Shown here: one piece after another, positions 32,126-40,728 of the stretch
Position numbering within the stretch: the stretch's first letter is position 1
Layout: every line of letters begins with the position of its first letter
NCBI GenBank assembly: GCA_002437905.1
Contig: DJRT01000023.1
Span: forward strand, 1-64,000
Direction: 5' to 3'
Length of the DNA stretch: 64,000 bases
DNA from: Ruminococcaceae bacterium UBA6353
GTDB lineage: Bacteria > Bacillota > Clostridia > Oscillospirales > Acutalibacteraceae
The notes under the pieces: model-generated
The model's database searches: none
What the model saw: only the letters and a program-made list of their open reading frames with translations
What the model was told of the DNA's origin: nothing
Translations under genes and position numbers: made by a program

Positions 32126-33361
32126 TCAAAGCGAACATTCAAACTGGGCAAGCACACGCATAACTTCATCAGAGCCAAGCGTCTCACAAATGGATGCGGG
32201 GTCAAGCAGACCGCCCTCGAACCGGGGCGGGAACACCTCCTCAAGCCGGGTGCCCTCAGGCATACGGATGCCGCTGAGTGTCTGTGCAAGCTGATCGGTG
32301 GTCAGTGCATCCTTCGGAAAGGAAACGCGCGGCACAGCCGGATCACACAGGGGCGGGAGGATCTCGTCATCATCCTCCGGAAAGGCAGGGGCAAGCCCCA
32401 GATGACCGGCCAGGAAAGAGGCTATCTCAAAGCGGTCGCGGGAAGTCCAGGAGTGCGTTGTCGGAGTCGTCATCACCCGGACCCGATCACCCGCATCCAG
32501 CTGCTCATACACCGCCTGCACCTTGCGCCCATTGCGCCTGAACAGGTCGTAGGGGATCAGGCTGTCCAGCTCCCCCTGCTCAAGCAGCAGCGGACGGGGA
32601 GCAAACAGGCTGAGCAGCTCCCACATCTCCAGCCGGCCGGCGTAGTGCGGCAGCAGGTTGCAGGCACAGTGGAAGCGCTCTTTCTGCAGGATGTAGCTGA
32701 ATTCGGACGGGTAACCACTGGCCGAGAGCACAGAAAGCTCCGGGCACAGCGCAGCCAGAAAGGTGCACAGCGTACCGCCGCCGGAGTTTCCGCAGGCACC
32801 AATCCGCGTCTCGTCCACGAAGGGCAGCGCCGCCAGGCACCTGACCCAGGCAAGCGTCTCCATGACGATCAGCCCCTGCAGACTCAGGCCGCAATAGAAC
32901 GGTGCAATGCAGTGCGCGTGACCAAACGGTGCACGCTCCCCCTGACCGATGTTGTCACTGACAAGCACATAGGCTCCCTGCAGCACCAGACGCTGCGCCA
33001 TGCGCTGGTAGCAGTCCGTCAGGCGTCCCTCCTCACCGTGACCCGGACAGACCAGCACAAGCGGTCGCTTTCCGCCGCCATCCGGGCGGTACAGGCTGGC
33101 TGAGCCGTAAAAGCGCGGCCAGGACTCGAAGAGCAGATGCTCGACCGTGTGACCCTCGAAGCGCTCCAGGCTACCCGAAAGCATCCGGATGGTCGGGATC
33201 AGCGACTCCCGCAGGCCCAGTACATCCTTGGCTGTGGCGAGGATCGCCTCGCGATCCTCCGGCAGCCACGGGCGGCGCAGCGGCTGGCTGGCGCGCGCCT
33301 GCGCAAAGCGGCGCTCGTAGAAATCGTATACCTGCATGGTACGCATAAGCTTTTCATCCAT
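32126..33361 (-). CDS. Alpha/beta hydrolase, acetylxylan-esterase-like
   Basis: A 411-aa cytoplasmic hydrolase (no signal peptide). PLVLVCPGHGEEGRL, then VSDNIGQGERAPFG, then RIGACGNSGGGTLCTFLAAL with the nucleophile elbow GNSGG; Asp is probably in LDSLIPYD and His in TPTTHSW. The architecture is that of the large alpha/beta-hydrolase group with acetylxylan esterases and polyol or glycoside esterases. The substrate is unknown. AAGGAGG precedes the ATG at 33361. It follows the FAD oxidoreductase gene and probably acts on the same compound, for example removing an acyl group before or after the redox step. Confidence 0.7.
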   Translation of the reverse strand: MDEKLMRTMQVYDFYERRFAQARASQPLRRPWLPEDREAILATAKDVLGLRESLIPTIRMLSGSLERFEGHTVEHLLFESWPRFYGSASLYRPDGGGKRPLVLVCPGHGEEGRLTDCYQRMAQRLVLQGAYVLVSDNIGQGERAPFGHAHCIAPFYCGLSLQGLIVMETLAWVRCLAALPFVDETRIGACGNSGGGTLCTFLAALCPELSVLSASGYPSEFSYILQKERFHCACNLLPHYAGRLEMWELLSLFAPRPLLLEQGELDSLIPYDLFRRNGRKVQAVYEQLDAGDRVRVMTTPTTHSWTSRDRFEIASFLAGHLGLAPAFPEDDDEILPPLCDPAVPRVSFPKDALTTDQLAQTLSGIRMPEGTRLEEVFPPRFEGGLLDPASICETLGSDEVMRVLAQFECSL

Positions 33362-33426
33362 AGAATGACCCTCCTTGGCCGATCGGAAAATACGGAAGAA
33401 AGGGGAGGTATGCCTCCCCTTTTCGA

Positions 33427-34932
33427 TCAACCGTTGTTGTTAAAATGGTGCACAGCGTACCGGGTGTAATCCTCGTCGGGCAGCGCGGGCAGCTTGCGGA
33501 AGCCCTGTCCCAGATTGCAGCCATTTTCGACCAGACGGCGCTGGAGCGTGGGCACATCCAGGTCGCGCACGCGGCACTGCTTCTGGATGGACAGCGCAGC
33601 AGCGGTTCCGGCGGCCTCGCCCAGCGCCATGCAGCACATAATCAGACGGGTGCCGCTTTGGCCGGGCACATCGGCGGAAATATTCCGGCCGGCCGCCAGC
33701 ACATTTTCCAGACGCACCGGCAAAAGCGACCGGAAAGGAATATCGTAATAGTACGCGCTGTCATCCGGAATAAGCTCTTTCATATTGACACGGGCAATCC
33801 CATCCTCCGGCGGCAGCTGCGAACCCCAGCCGGCACGGTTGGCAATGTAGGCCGGTGTGCCATCGGGCAGCGTGCCCTTGAACCACTTCATGTTGCCAGC
33901 CGACTCAAAGCCGTGCAGATCGAAGCCGTGCTGGCTGATGGCGATGACATCATCAAATTTGCGGGCGTAGGCAATATCCATACCGGTGAACACATACTCG
34001 CCCAGAATGCGGCGGCTCTCGCGCACACCCAGCAGAGAGCCGGTATAGCTCAGGTAGGATTTCTCGAAACCGGGTACATTCTCGCGGATGAAATCGGCAA
34101 GAATGGCCGCCTGCTCACGGCCCTCGATGTACATACGGGTAAGATCGCGGTTATCGGTGGGGAAGCAGTGCCGGGAGTGCGCGAAGCATATGCCGATCTC
34201 ATCCATGCCGCACTGCTCCGGCCGACCGGGAATGCGCGTCCACCAGTTGAGGTGGTTGTCGATCTCGTAGGGCAGTTTGCCCTCCTGCAGTGCATGGGCA
34301 ATAAGATTGATCCACTTGGGGTCGGTCGCATACAGTTCGCTGGCCTTATAGGCCTCATAATCCACGCCGCCCAGCACAAATTCGAGTGAGCAGCCCATAG
34401 ACATGCCATCCTCCGGCCGCCCGGTCATCGTCTCGCCGCCCGCAAAGTAGACCAGATCGGAATCACCGGAAGCATCCACAAAGCGCTTGCCCAGGATGAC
34501 CTGCGCCCCCTTCTTGGTGTGCACAACGACACCGCGCACCGCATTTCCCTCGACCACGGTATCAATCAGCGGCGTCACCAGCAGGCAGTCGCAGCCGTAT
34601 TCCTTCAGCATGCGGTCAAACACCAGCTTGTGCTTTTCGGGATTGGAATTGCGGTGGTACAGGCCGTTTTCAGCCTCAAGCTCCTGAAAGAATTTCTGGC
34701 CCACACCGGACACGAAATCCAGCGGGATATTGACCACGCCCATCGTGACCAGACCACCCAGTGCGGAGGTGTTCTCAATGACGATCGTTTTCGCCCCCGC
34801 CTGAGCCGCCGCCAGCGCAGCGCCCACGCCAGCCATGCCGCCGCCTACGACCACGACATCATATTCGCCGTATACCGGCAGCTCGCGCCCGCCGCAGACC
34901 AGCTTTCCGTCTTTAATCTCATAGTTAATCAT
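33427..34932 (-). CDS. FAD-dependent oxidoreductase (FAD_oxidored family)
   Basis: A 501-aa flavoprotein. The dinucleotide-binding motif VVVGGGMAGVGAALAAAQAGAK sits near residue 27, then ENTSALGGLVTMGVV, typical of the FAD_oxidored (PF12831) group, and a C-terminal FAD contact NVLAAGRNISADVPGQSGTR. No signal peptide is present. The substrate is unknown; members often act on sugars or organic acids. It overlaps the ferredoxin gene by 8 bp (34925-34932), so the ferredoxin is a likely electron partner. The ATG at 34932 has GGAAGGAAA upstream. Confidence 0.78.
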   Translation of the reverse strand: MINYEIKDGKLVCGGRELPVYGEYDVVVVGGGMAGVGAALAAAQAGAKTIVIENTSALGGLVTMGVVNIPLDFVSGVGQKFFQELEAENGLYHRNSNPEKHKLVFDRMLKEYGCDCLLVTPLIDTVVEGNAVRGVVVHTKKGAQVILGKRFVDASGDSDLVYFAGGETMTGRPEDGMSMGCSLEFVLGGVDYEAYKASELYATDPKWINLIAHALQEGKLPYEIDNHLNWWTRIPGRPEQCGMDEIGICFAHSRHCFPTDNRDLTRMYIEGREQAAILADFIRENVPGFEKSYLSYTGSLLGVRESRRILGEYVFTGMDIAYARKFDDVIAISQHGFDLHGFESAGNMKWFKGTLPDGTPAYIANRAGWGSQLPPEDGIARVNMKELIPDDSAYYYDIPFRSLLPVRLENVLAAGRNISADVPGQSGTRLIMCCMALGEAAGTAAALSIQKQCRVRDLDVPTLQRRLVENGCNLGQGFRKLPALPDEDYTRYAVHHFNNNG

Positions 34933-35134
34933 GTGTTTCCTTCCTTTCCAACCGATGAATGGCTTCAGACTGACAGTTGTAGGCGCAGCGCCCGCAGCCG
35001 ATGCATTTGTCCGCGTCAATGCAGGCGCTTTCGTCCTCATGTACGGAGATTGCCTTCACCGGGCATTCATACACGCACATCAGGCACAACACACAACCCG
35101 GGCCGACCTGATAATAAAACCTGGTTTTTGCCAT
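34925..35134 (-). CDS. Small 2[4Fe-4S] ferredoxin
   Basis: A 69-aa ferredoxin with two cluster motifs: CVLCLMCVYECP and CIGCGRCAYNCQ (C-x2-C-x2-C-x3-C each). It would carry electrons for the flavoprotein whose gene overlaps its 3' end. The ATG at 35134 follows GAGGTG; a GTG nine bases upstream is less likely. It is first in the operon and divergent from the AraC regulator, with 147 bp between them. Confidence 0.85.
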   Translation of the reverse strand: MAKTRFYYQVGPGCVLCLMCVYECPVKAISVHEDESACIDADKCIGCGRCAYNCQSEAIHRLERKETHD

Positions 35135-35232
35135 GCCGCTCACCTCACTTTGCTGGCTTCATCATACCATGCAGGCCGGAGGAAGTAAATGGCGTGAAGT
35201 CGCATTGATTTGCACGATTTTCTCATTCACAC

Positions 35233-35261
35233 TTGACAGAGCGGCAGGGGCGGCGTATCAT
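35233..35261 (+). promoter_or_regulatory. Promoter of the AraC regulator
   Basis: TTGACA (35233-35238), 17-bp spacer, TATCAT (35256-35261). It lies in the 147-bp divergent region shared with the ferredoxin operon. Confidence 0.6.
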
Positions 35262-35281
35262 GGAAGGCGAGGTGATGAACC

Positions 35282-36052
35282 ATGACAGTGGTGCCCCTTT
35301 CCCGGCTGCGTTTTGCCCAATATTCGATCAGCCGGGTAGCCGCGATCCATCAGACGCCCATCTACCGCACGATGAACAGCCGCCGGCGGGACTGCAACGG
35401 ACTGATCCTGATGGACAAAGGCGAGTGCGTCTACCGCTGGCCGGGCGGGGAAACACGGCTTGTGCCCGGCTCGCTGATCTACCTGCCCTACGGCTCCCGG
35501 CATCAGCTGGTGGTGACAACGGACGAATTCGCGTTTTACCGGGTAGATTTCACCCTGACAGACGAGACGGGAGAAACCCTGATCTTTTCAGAGGGACCGC
35601 TGCCGATCTCCCAGACCGCCAGCCGGTATCTGCGCGACAATGTGCAGGCATTAACCGAGCACTTTCTGCGCTCAAATGATGTACTGCGCAGCACCTCGCT
35701 GATCTGTGCAATCCTTTCTGAGGTGACATGCCAGTTTGAGTCCGAGCAACCCAGCCGTCTGTCCCCGGTGCTGCAATACCTGGCCGACCACTACCGCGAG
35801 AAGGTGGATTGCGCCAGGCTGTGTGAGCTGTGCTTCCTGAGCCCGGCGCAGATGTACCGCCTGTTCCGCGAAGAGACCGGAACCACCCCCATTGAATACC
35901 GCAACCGTCTGCGGGTGCAGCGCGCCTGCCAGCTTCTGCATGGCCGCGAATGTACCATCAGCGATATCGCATCCCTGCTCGGCTTCGAGAGCGTGTATTA
36001 CTTCAGCCGGGTATTCAAGAGGATCACCGGCGTGGCTCCGTCGCGATGGTAA
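35282..36052 (+). CDS. AraC-family regulator with cupin sensor domain
   Basis: A 256-aa regulator. The N-terminal cupin-type half (about 40-110: GECVYRWPGGETRLVPGSLIYLPYGSRHQ) probably binds a small ligand. The C-terminal double helix-turn-helix (about 158-256) has VDCARLCELCFLSPAQMYRLFREETGTTP and CTISDIASLLGFESVYYFSRVFKRITGVAPS. It is divergent from the ferredoxin/FAD/esterase operon and is the likely activator of it. Weak GAGGTG precedes the ATG. Confidence 0.85.
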   Translation: MTVVPLSRLRFAQYSISRVAAIHQTPIYRTMNSRRRDCNGLILMDKGECVYRWPGGETRLVPGSLIYLPYGSRHQLVVTTDEFAFYRVDFTLTDETGETLIFSEGPLPISQTASRYLRDNVQALTEHFLRSNDVLRSTSLICAILSEVTCQFESEQPSRLSPVLQYLADHYREKVDCARLCELCFLSPAQMYRLFREETGTTPIEYRNRLRVQRACQLLHGRECTISDIASLLGFESVYYFSRVFKRITGVAPSRW

Positions 36053-36061
36053 AATGGTAAA

Positions 36062-36106
36062 AAAGAAGAACGGCAGACGCCTGTTCGGCGTCTGCCGTTC
36101 TTCTTT
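36062..36106. terminator. 20-bp hairpin terminator between convergent genes
   Basis: The arms 36062-36081 and 36087-36106 are perfectly complementary with a TGTTC loop, A-rich before and T-rich after, so it works in both directions. Confidence 0.87.
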
Positions 36107-36148
36107 GGTATCAATGGATTTTCACCCTGTGGATGGCGCCTGAAAGCC

Positions 36149-36586
36149 TCAGACCTTTGGGGCAGCCGGATTACCGGCGCGCAGCTCCTGCAGCCTTTGC
36201 TGGATGCGCCCGACGCCCTCTTCGATCCCGGTGATGTCGGCCACTGCCTGCTCCATCGGGCAGGGGGCGGTCTTATCCCGGTTCATGATGCCCGGCACCA
36301 GGGTATGATACTGAGCATATACCCCGTGCGCCTCCAGCAGATTGGCGGCGGCCTGTGACAGGATCCCGGCGTACACCGCCGTCACACCCACCTTGATCAG
36401 CAGCATGGCCGATGCCTTGCCCACCACGCGATCAGCCGCAGCATAGCCGGGGAAGCTTCGCCCCTCCCGGATAAAATCGGCCAGCGGTGCCACCCCGCGC
36501 TTATCGCTGAGCACAACAGCCTCTCCCCGGCACAGCGCCAGGGTGTGGCCGGGCAGCTGCCGGATCGCCTGCTCCAGATCACGCAT
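36149..36586 (-). CDS. DUF1893 family protein
   Basis: A 145-aa protein of the DUF1893 type, with LALCRGEAVVLSDKRGVAPL, then GYAAADRVVGKASAMLLIKVGVTAVYAGILS and CPMEQAV. Function is unknown; homologues occur in methanogens and Clostridia. It overlaps the ECF S-component gene by 8 bp, the ATG at 36586 lying across the upstream stop, so translation is probably coupled. It is the last gene of the MerR operon. No membrane segment or signal peptide is visible. Confidence 0.72.
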   Translation of the reverse strand: MRDLEQAIRQLPGHTLALCRGEAVVLSDKRGVAPLADFIREGRSFPGYAAADRVVGKASAMLLIKVGVTAVYAGILSQAAANLLEAHGVYAQYHTLVPGIMNRDKTAPCPMEQAVADITGIEEGVGRIQQRLQELRAGNPAAPKV

Positions 36587-37178
36587 GGCGGCCACCACGC
36601 TGCAGCAGCCGCCGCAGCCCCATGATCAGCAGCGACGCCAGCACCGCCTGCAGCACAAGGCCGGGCACCCCCGCCCGGATCTGTCCCCAGATCACCGCTG
36701 CGGTGAAGGGGGCCGCTGCCGACAGCCGCTGCAGGGCTGCAACCGCCAGCAGGAAGAAGGCTCTGCCGCTGAGCTGCGCCAGCACCACCGCCGGAAAGGC
36801 CATCAGGCCGTTGCGCTCAATGCGGCCGGAAAACAGGCCGGTCACCAGCGCAAACACCGCCAGCTCGGCCATCATAAACGGCAGCCGGGCCAGCGCCGGC
36901 ATCGGTGCACCTGCCGCCGAGGTGATCAGGAAGCTCACCAGCGGCGACAGCACCCCCACGCAAAGCCCCCAGCGTGCCCCCAGCAGACAGCCGCCGAGCA
37001 GCACCGGCAGATACATCGGCAGCAGCACGATGCCCGCCTGCGCACCATAGGTCATGTGCGCCAGCTGCGGCAGCAGCACCGCCAGCGCAATGATCCCGGC
37101 CGCAATCAGCGCCTTCACGCCGATCCGGGTCATCCGGGCCGCCTGTCTTCTTTCCAATACAGCTTCAATCATGTTCAT
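36579..37178 (-). CDS. ECF transporter substrate-specific (S) component
   Basis: A 199-aa protein with five or six hydrophobic helices. TRIGVKALIAAGIIALAVLLPQLAH opens the S-component fold. PMYLPVLLGGCLLGARWGLCVGVLSPLVSFL is the typical helix pair facing the ligand, and LARLPFMMAELAVFALVTGLF follows. Such proteins bind a vitamin or cofactor precursor and share ATPase and T components encoded elsewhere; none is in the window. The ligand cannot be told from sequence. The operon with a MerR regulator and Fe-S reductases suggests a cofactor or aromatic compound, as inference. Two close starts exist (37178 and 37172). Confidence 0.72.
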   Translation of the reverse strand: MNMIEAVLERRQAARMTRIGVKALIAAGIIALAVLLPQLAHMTYGAQAGIVLLPMYLPVLLGGCLLGARWGLCVGVLSPLVSFLITSAAGAPMPALARLPFMMAELAVFALVTGLFSGRIERNGLMAFPAVVLAQLSGRAFFLLAVAALQRLSAAAPFTAAVIWGQIRAGVPGLVLQAVLASLLIMGLRRLLQRGGRHA

Positions 37179-37187
37179 CCGTCTCCT

Positions 37188-38288
37188 TTATCGAAAATAG
37201 TCGGCAATGGTTTTCATCCGCTGCTGCTGCTCCACATGGAAGGGGCAGCGGCGGTTGCAGTGCCCGCAGGCCAGGCAGGCATCCGCGTTCACCCGCAGCT
37301 TGCTGTAATGATCATGCGCCATCGCATCCCCGGCAAGCGACAGGTCGTAATACTTGTTCACCAGGCCGATATCAATACCGGCCGGGCAGGGCTGGCAGTG
37401 GTTGCAATACACGCAATTGCCCACCGCCGCACGCGGCGTAAATGCGCCGATCACCGCATAGTCGTTTTCTTCCCGGCTTGCCTGCAAAAAGGGCAGCAGA
37501 GCATGCAGATCCTCCAGGCTGCGCACACCGGGCACCGCCGCCAGCACTGCCGGCCGATCCAGCACATACTGCAGACACTGGTTCTTGGTCATTGCTGTGC
37601 GGAACGGGGAGGTTCTGTCCGATAAAAGCTGTCCCCCATGGAACGGCTTCATCACGGATATTCCGACGCCCTGCGCCTCGCAGCGGCGGAAGAGCGCGGC
37701 CCGCTCATTGGTGGTGCCGATGCCGTATTCATCCCCACACTCCAGATCGTATGCCGGATTGATGGAAAACATCATCATATCCATCAGCCCGGTATCCAGC
37801 AGGCGGTGCGCCACCGCCGGCGTGTGGGAGGAAAAGCCGATGTGCCGGACAATCCCCTGCGCCCTGAGCTGCTCCACATAGGCCAGAATGCCGCTGCGGC
37901 GGATATCCTCCAGGTCGCCCTCGTCATCCACACAGTGCAGAAAGCCGAAATCTACATAGGTTGTCTGCAGCTTCTCCAGCTCCCAGGCAAAGGTGGCGCG
38001 GATGGTATCCAGATCGCGCGACCAGCCGTACTCCCCCGCAGCATTGTACACCGCGCCGAAGTGGAGCTGAAAATATACCTTTTCCCGCACGCCGGCAATG
38101 GCCCGGCCAAACGGCTCATACACCGCTGCACCGCCGGCACACAGGTCAAAAAAGTTCACACCGTTGCGGATCGCCTCACGCACCACCGCCTCGATCTCCG
38201 CCGGCGGGGTGTTCTGTATGCCGCCCATGCCCAGGCCGAGGCAGGAAAGGCGTTCTTCCCCATGCGGCAGCTTCCGGTATTCCATCAT
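37188..38288 (-). CDS. Aldo/keto reductase with C-terminal 4Fe-4S domain, atypical active site
   Basis: A 366-aa protein. The AKR barrel is at about 1-270 (LGLGMGGIQN, NFFDLCAGGAAVYEPFG, IGFSSHTPAVAHRLL). A ferredoxin-like tail has CVYCNHCQPCP and CLACGHCNRRCP. Asp and Tyr of the tetrad are present, and His is in FLHCVDD, but the strand that normally ends in the catalytic Lys reads KVYFQLHFGAVY, without Lys. The protein may therefore not be a classical ketone reductase and may use its clusters for electron transfer. It overlaps the preceding reductase gene (ATGATG start at 38288). Confidence 0.78.
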   Translation of the reverse strand: MMEYRKLPHGEERLSCLGLGMGGIQNTPPAEIEAVVREAIRNGVNFFDLCAGGAAVYEPFGRAIAGVREKVYFQLHFGAVYNAAGEYGWSRDLDTIRATFAWELEKLQTTYVDFGFLHCVDDEGDLEDIRRSGILAYVEQLRAQGIVRHIGFSSHTPAVAHRLLDTGLMDMMMFSINPAYDLECGDEYGIGTTNERAALFRRCEAQGVGISVMKPFHGGQLLSDRTSPFRTAMTKNQCLQYVLDRPAVLAAVPGVRSLEDLHALLPFLQASREENDYAVIGAFTPRAAVGNCVYCNHCQPCPAGIDIGLVNKYYDLSLAGDAMAHDHYSKLRVNADACLACGHCNRRCPFHVEQQQRMKTIADYFR

Positions 38289-39403
38289 GTCGTTTCAAAC
38301 TCCTTTACCACATCCTGCAGCAGCCGGCGGATCGGCAGGTGCTGCGGGCAGGCCGCCTCGCACCGGCCACACCCGACGCAATCGGACGCCTTGCCGTTAT
38401 GCTTGGTATAGACCTCACCGTAATAATAGTTGGCATTCCGGTCATGGTGGATCTGCTTGGCGTTCATCAGTGAGAACAGATCGGGGATAGCGATATGCCG
38501 CGGGCAGCCGTCCGTGCAATAGCGGCACGCCGTGCAGGGGATCAGATGCATGGAGCGGAACACCTCGCACACCCGCCCGATCGCCGCCTGCTCGGCAGCG
38601 TCCAGCGGCCGAAATTCTTTCATATAGGACAGGTTATCCCGCATCTGCTCCAGGTTGCTCATACCGGAAAGCACCATCGCGACCCCCTCAAAGCCGGCCG
38701 CAAACCGGATGGCATAGCTGGCCGGGCTGCCGCCGTGCAGCTCCTCCAGCACCTGCGCGGCCGCCTCCGGCAGGCGCACCAGATTGCCGCCCTTAACCGG
38801 TTCCATCACGATCACCGGCTTGCCATGGCGGCGGCAAACCTCATAGCACAGACGCGACTGCACAGCCGGGTCGTCAAAATCCAGGTAGTTCAGCTGGATC
38901 TGCACCACCTCCACCTGCGGATAGGCTGTCAGGATCTCCTCCAGCACCTGTGCCGTATCATGGAAAGAGATGCCCACATGGCGGATCTTCCCCTCCGCCT
39001 TGAGGGCAAATGCCTGCTCATAGGCATGGCAGCGCCGGTATTTTTCAAATATCGCCTTGCTCTGTGCGTGCATCAGATAGTAATCGAAATACTCCACGCC
39101 GCAGGAGGCCAGCTGCTTTTCAAACAGCGGCCGGATCTCCTCTTCAGTGTTGAACAGGTGGGTGGAAAGCTTATCCGTCAGCACAAAGCTTTCCCGCGGG
39201 TAGCGCCGGGCCACACAGTCCCGTATCGCCGTTTCGCTCTGCCCGCCGAGATACACGCGGGCAGTGTCAAAGTAATTGAACCCCTCCGCCATGTACAGGT
39301 CTACCATGCGGGTAAATTCGTCGTAATCGACCTTATCACCCTTCATGGGCAGACGCATACAGCCAAAACCGAAATTCTTCTTTGCCTTATCCAGAGCGGT
39401 CAT
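38285..39403 (-). CDS. Aldo/keto reductase with C-terminal 4Fe-4S ferredoxin domain
   Basis: A 372-aa reductase. The barrel motifs FGCMRLPM, NYFDTARVYLGGQSE (Asp, Tyr), FVLTDKLS (Lys) and YYLMHAQ (His) give a complete catalytic tetrad. The tail has CTACRYCTDGCP and CVGCGRCEAACP for Fe-S clusters. Such fused forms occur widely in anaerobic Firmicutes; substrates are unknown. The ATG at 39403 has AAGGAGG upstream. It sits between the MerR gene and the second Fe-S reductase, all one operon. Confidence 0.83.
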   Translation of the reverse strand: MTALDKAKKNFGFGCMRLPMKGDKVDYDEFTRMVDLYMAEGFNYFDTARVYLGGQSETAIRDCVARRYPRESFVLTDKLSTHLFNTEEEIRPLFEKQLASCGVEYFDYYLMHAQSKAIFEKYRRCHAYEQAFALKAEGKIRHVGISFHDTAQVLEEILTAYPQVEVVQIQLNYLDFDDPAVQSRLCYEVCRRHGKPVIVMEPVKGGNLVRLPEAAAQVLEELHGGSPASYAIRFAAGFEGVAMVLSGMSNLEQMRDNLSYMKEFRPLDAAEQAAIGRVCEVFRSMHLIPCTACRYCTDGCPRHIAIPDLFSLMNAKQIHHDRNANYYYGEVYTKHNGKASDCVGCGRCEAACPQHLPIRRLLQDVVKEFETT

Positions 39404-39426
39404 CGACTCTTCCTCCTTCTGCATCA

Positions 39427-39819
39427 TCAGGGGTTATCGCAGGGCTTATCCCAGGTCAGCTTGCCGGTTTCCACCGCCGCCTCGTAGCGGGCGATCTTGT
39501 AGTTCAGCCGGTCAAGTGTGGATTCGATCTTTTCCTTTTGCAGCAGCAGCGTCTCCCGCTGCTCCTGCAGCAGCTCCAGCCGTGCGCGGATGGTCGAGTC
39601 CCCCATGCGGAACAGCTTCACATATTCGATGATTGCTTCGATCGGCAGACCGGCGCCCCGCATACACAGCACCAGCTCAATCCAGCCCATATCCTCCTCG
39701 GTATAGGTGCGGATACCGCCCGCGGTGCGTCCCACCGGCGGCAGCATGCCGATGCGCTCGTAGTAGCGCAGTGTATCGGTTGATATGGCATATTTTTCGG
39801 CAACCTCTTTTATCGTCAC
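39427..39819 (-). CDS. MerR-family transcriptional regulator
   Basis: A 130-aa MerR protein. TIKEVAEKYAISTDTLRYYERIGMLPP is the winged HTH, IRTYTEEDMGWIELVLCMRGAGLPIEAI the second motif, and a coiled-coil dimerisation helix (about 80-125) follows. It lacks the cysteines of metal-sensing members, so it fits the AdhR/YyaN-type group that governs aldo/keto reductases and responds to aldehydes or electrophiles. Its own promoter has the 19-bp spacer and internal palindrome expected of MerR control, so it probably activates this operon, itself included. Confidence 0.87.
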   Translation of the reverse strand: MTIKEVAEKYAISTDTLRYYERIGMLPPVGRTAGGIRTYTEEDMGWIELVLCMRGAGLPIEAIIEYVKLFRMGDSTIRARLELLQEQRETLLLQKEKIESTLDRLNYKIARYEAAVETGKLTWDKPCDNP

Positions 39820-39854
39820 GGGCTTTGCCTCCTTTCGTTAAATTCGTTAAAAAT

Positions 39855-39885
39855 ATTATATAACTTGGAGTTAACTCAAAGTCAA
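39855..39885 (-). promoter_or_regulatory. MerR-type promoter with 19-bp spacer and internal operator
   Basis: Read on the minus strand: -35 TTGACT (39880-39885), 19-bp spacer, -10 TATAAT (39855-39860). Inside lies the inverted repeat ACTTGGAG-TTAA-CTCAAAGT (39863-39882). An over-long spacer holding the operator is the hallmark of MerR-activated promoters. Confidence 0.8.
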
Positions 39886-39994
39886 GACCCTTTTTGCAAA
39901 AAATTCTGCCGCGGTAAAACGCAGTCGATCCGCCGCTCTGCCGCAGCTTTTTTGGGCACAGCGGAAAACACCGAAAAAAATGGCCACTTTCCTC

Positions 39995-40023
39995 TTGCAA
40001 TCCCAAAGCTCCCGTGGTACAAT
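39995..40023 (+). promoter_or_regulatory. Promoter of the TetR cluster
   Basis: TTGCAA (39995-40000), 17-bp spacer, TACAAT (40018-40023). Just downstream TGACC (40025-40029) and GGTCA (40044-40048) form a split inverted repeat, a weak candidate TetR operator. Confidence 0.55.
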
Positions 40024-40068
40024 ATGACCGGATAAACTGTTTTGGTCACATTTATTGGAGGTGCTCCC

Positions 40069-40647
40069 TTGGCTTTTACCGATTACGAGGCGGAACAGAT
40101 CCGCGAGGCACTGCTGCAGGAAACGCGCCGCTGCGCCGTGACACTGGGGATGCGGAAAACCTCTGTTGAACAGCTGACGCAGGCCGTCGGGATCGCCAAA
40201 GGTTCCTTCTACAAGTTCTACGAGTCCAAGGAAATGCTGTTTTTCGCGGTTCTGGAGGGGGTTCACAGTGAGCTGTATGCGGTGGCAGAGCAAGTACTGC
40301 GCACCAATGCGGCGCTGTCCCCGGCACCGCGTGTGGCAAAGGCGATCCTGTCCGTGTGCAAAAGGCTTTCCGACACCGGGATGATGGTCTTCATCGAGAA
40401 CGATGCGCAGACGCTCCTGCGCCGGCTGCCGGAGCCGGTCAAGGCCGAACACTACCACGATGACGAAACCCATATCCGTGCACTGCTGGAAAAAAGCGGG
40501 CTCATCCCCCGCGGCGGCATCGCCCTGGCGGCCGCCACGGTGCGCGGACTGATCCTGACGGTGTCGCATCAGGAACAGATCGGCGAGCTGTACCCACAGG
40601 TGCTGGAAACGCTGGTGAACGGCGCCTGCCGGGAATTGTTCTCATAA
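40069..40647 (+). CDS. TetR/AcrR-family regulator heading a biosynthesis-like cluster
   Basis: A 192-aa regulator. RKTSVEQLTQAVGIAKGSFYKFYESKEMLFFAVL is the TetR HTH; the remaining helices form the ligand-binding half. The start is taken as TTG 40069, because GGAGG lies at 40057-40061, seven bases before it, and no ATG is well placed. Seven genes follow on the same strand with short gaps, so it probably represses them and is released by a small molecule. This is the only regulator in the cluster. Confidence 0.8.
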   Translation: MAFTDYEAEQIREALLQETRRCAVTLGMRKTSVEQLTQAVGIAKGSFYKFYESKEMLFFAVLEGVHSELYAVAEQVLRTNAALSPAPRVAKAILSVCKRLSDTGMMVFIENDAQTLLRRLPEPVKAEHYHDDETHIRALLEKSGLIPRGGIALAAATVRGLILTVSHQEQIGELYPQVLETLVNGACRELFS

Positions 40648-40728
40648 GAAATGGAGAGCTGCCGTAGGGCGGCTTTTCAAAACCGCCGCGGTTAGCACGC
40701 TCTAACCACAAAAAAGGAGGAGGAAATC

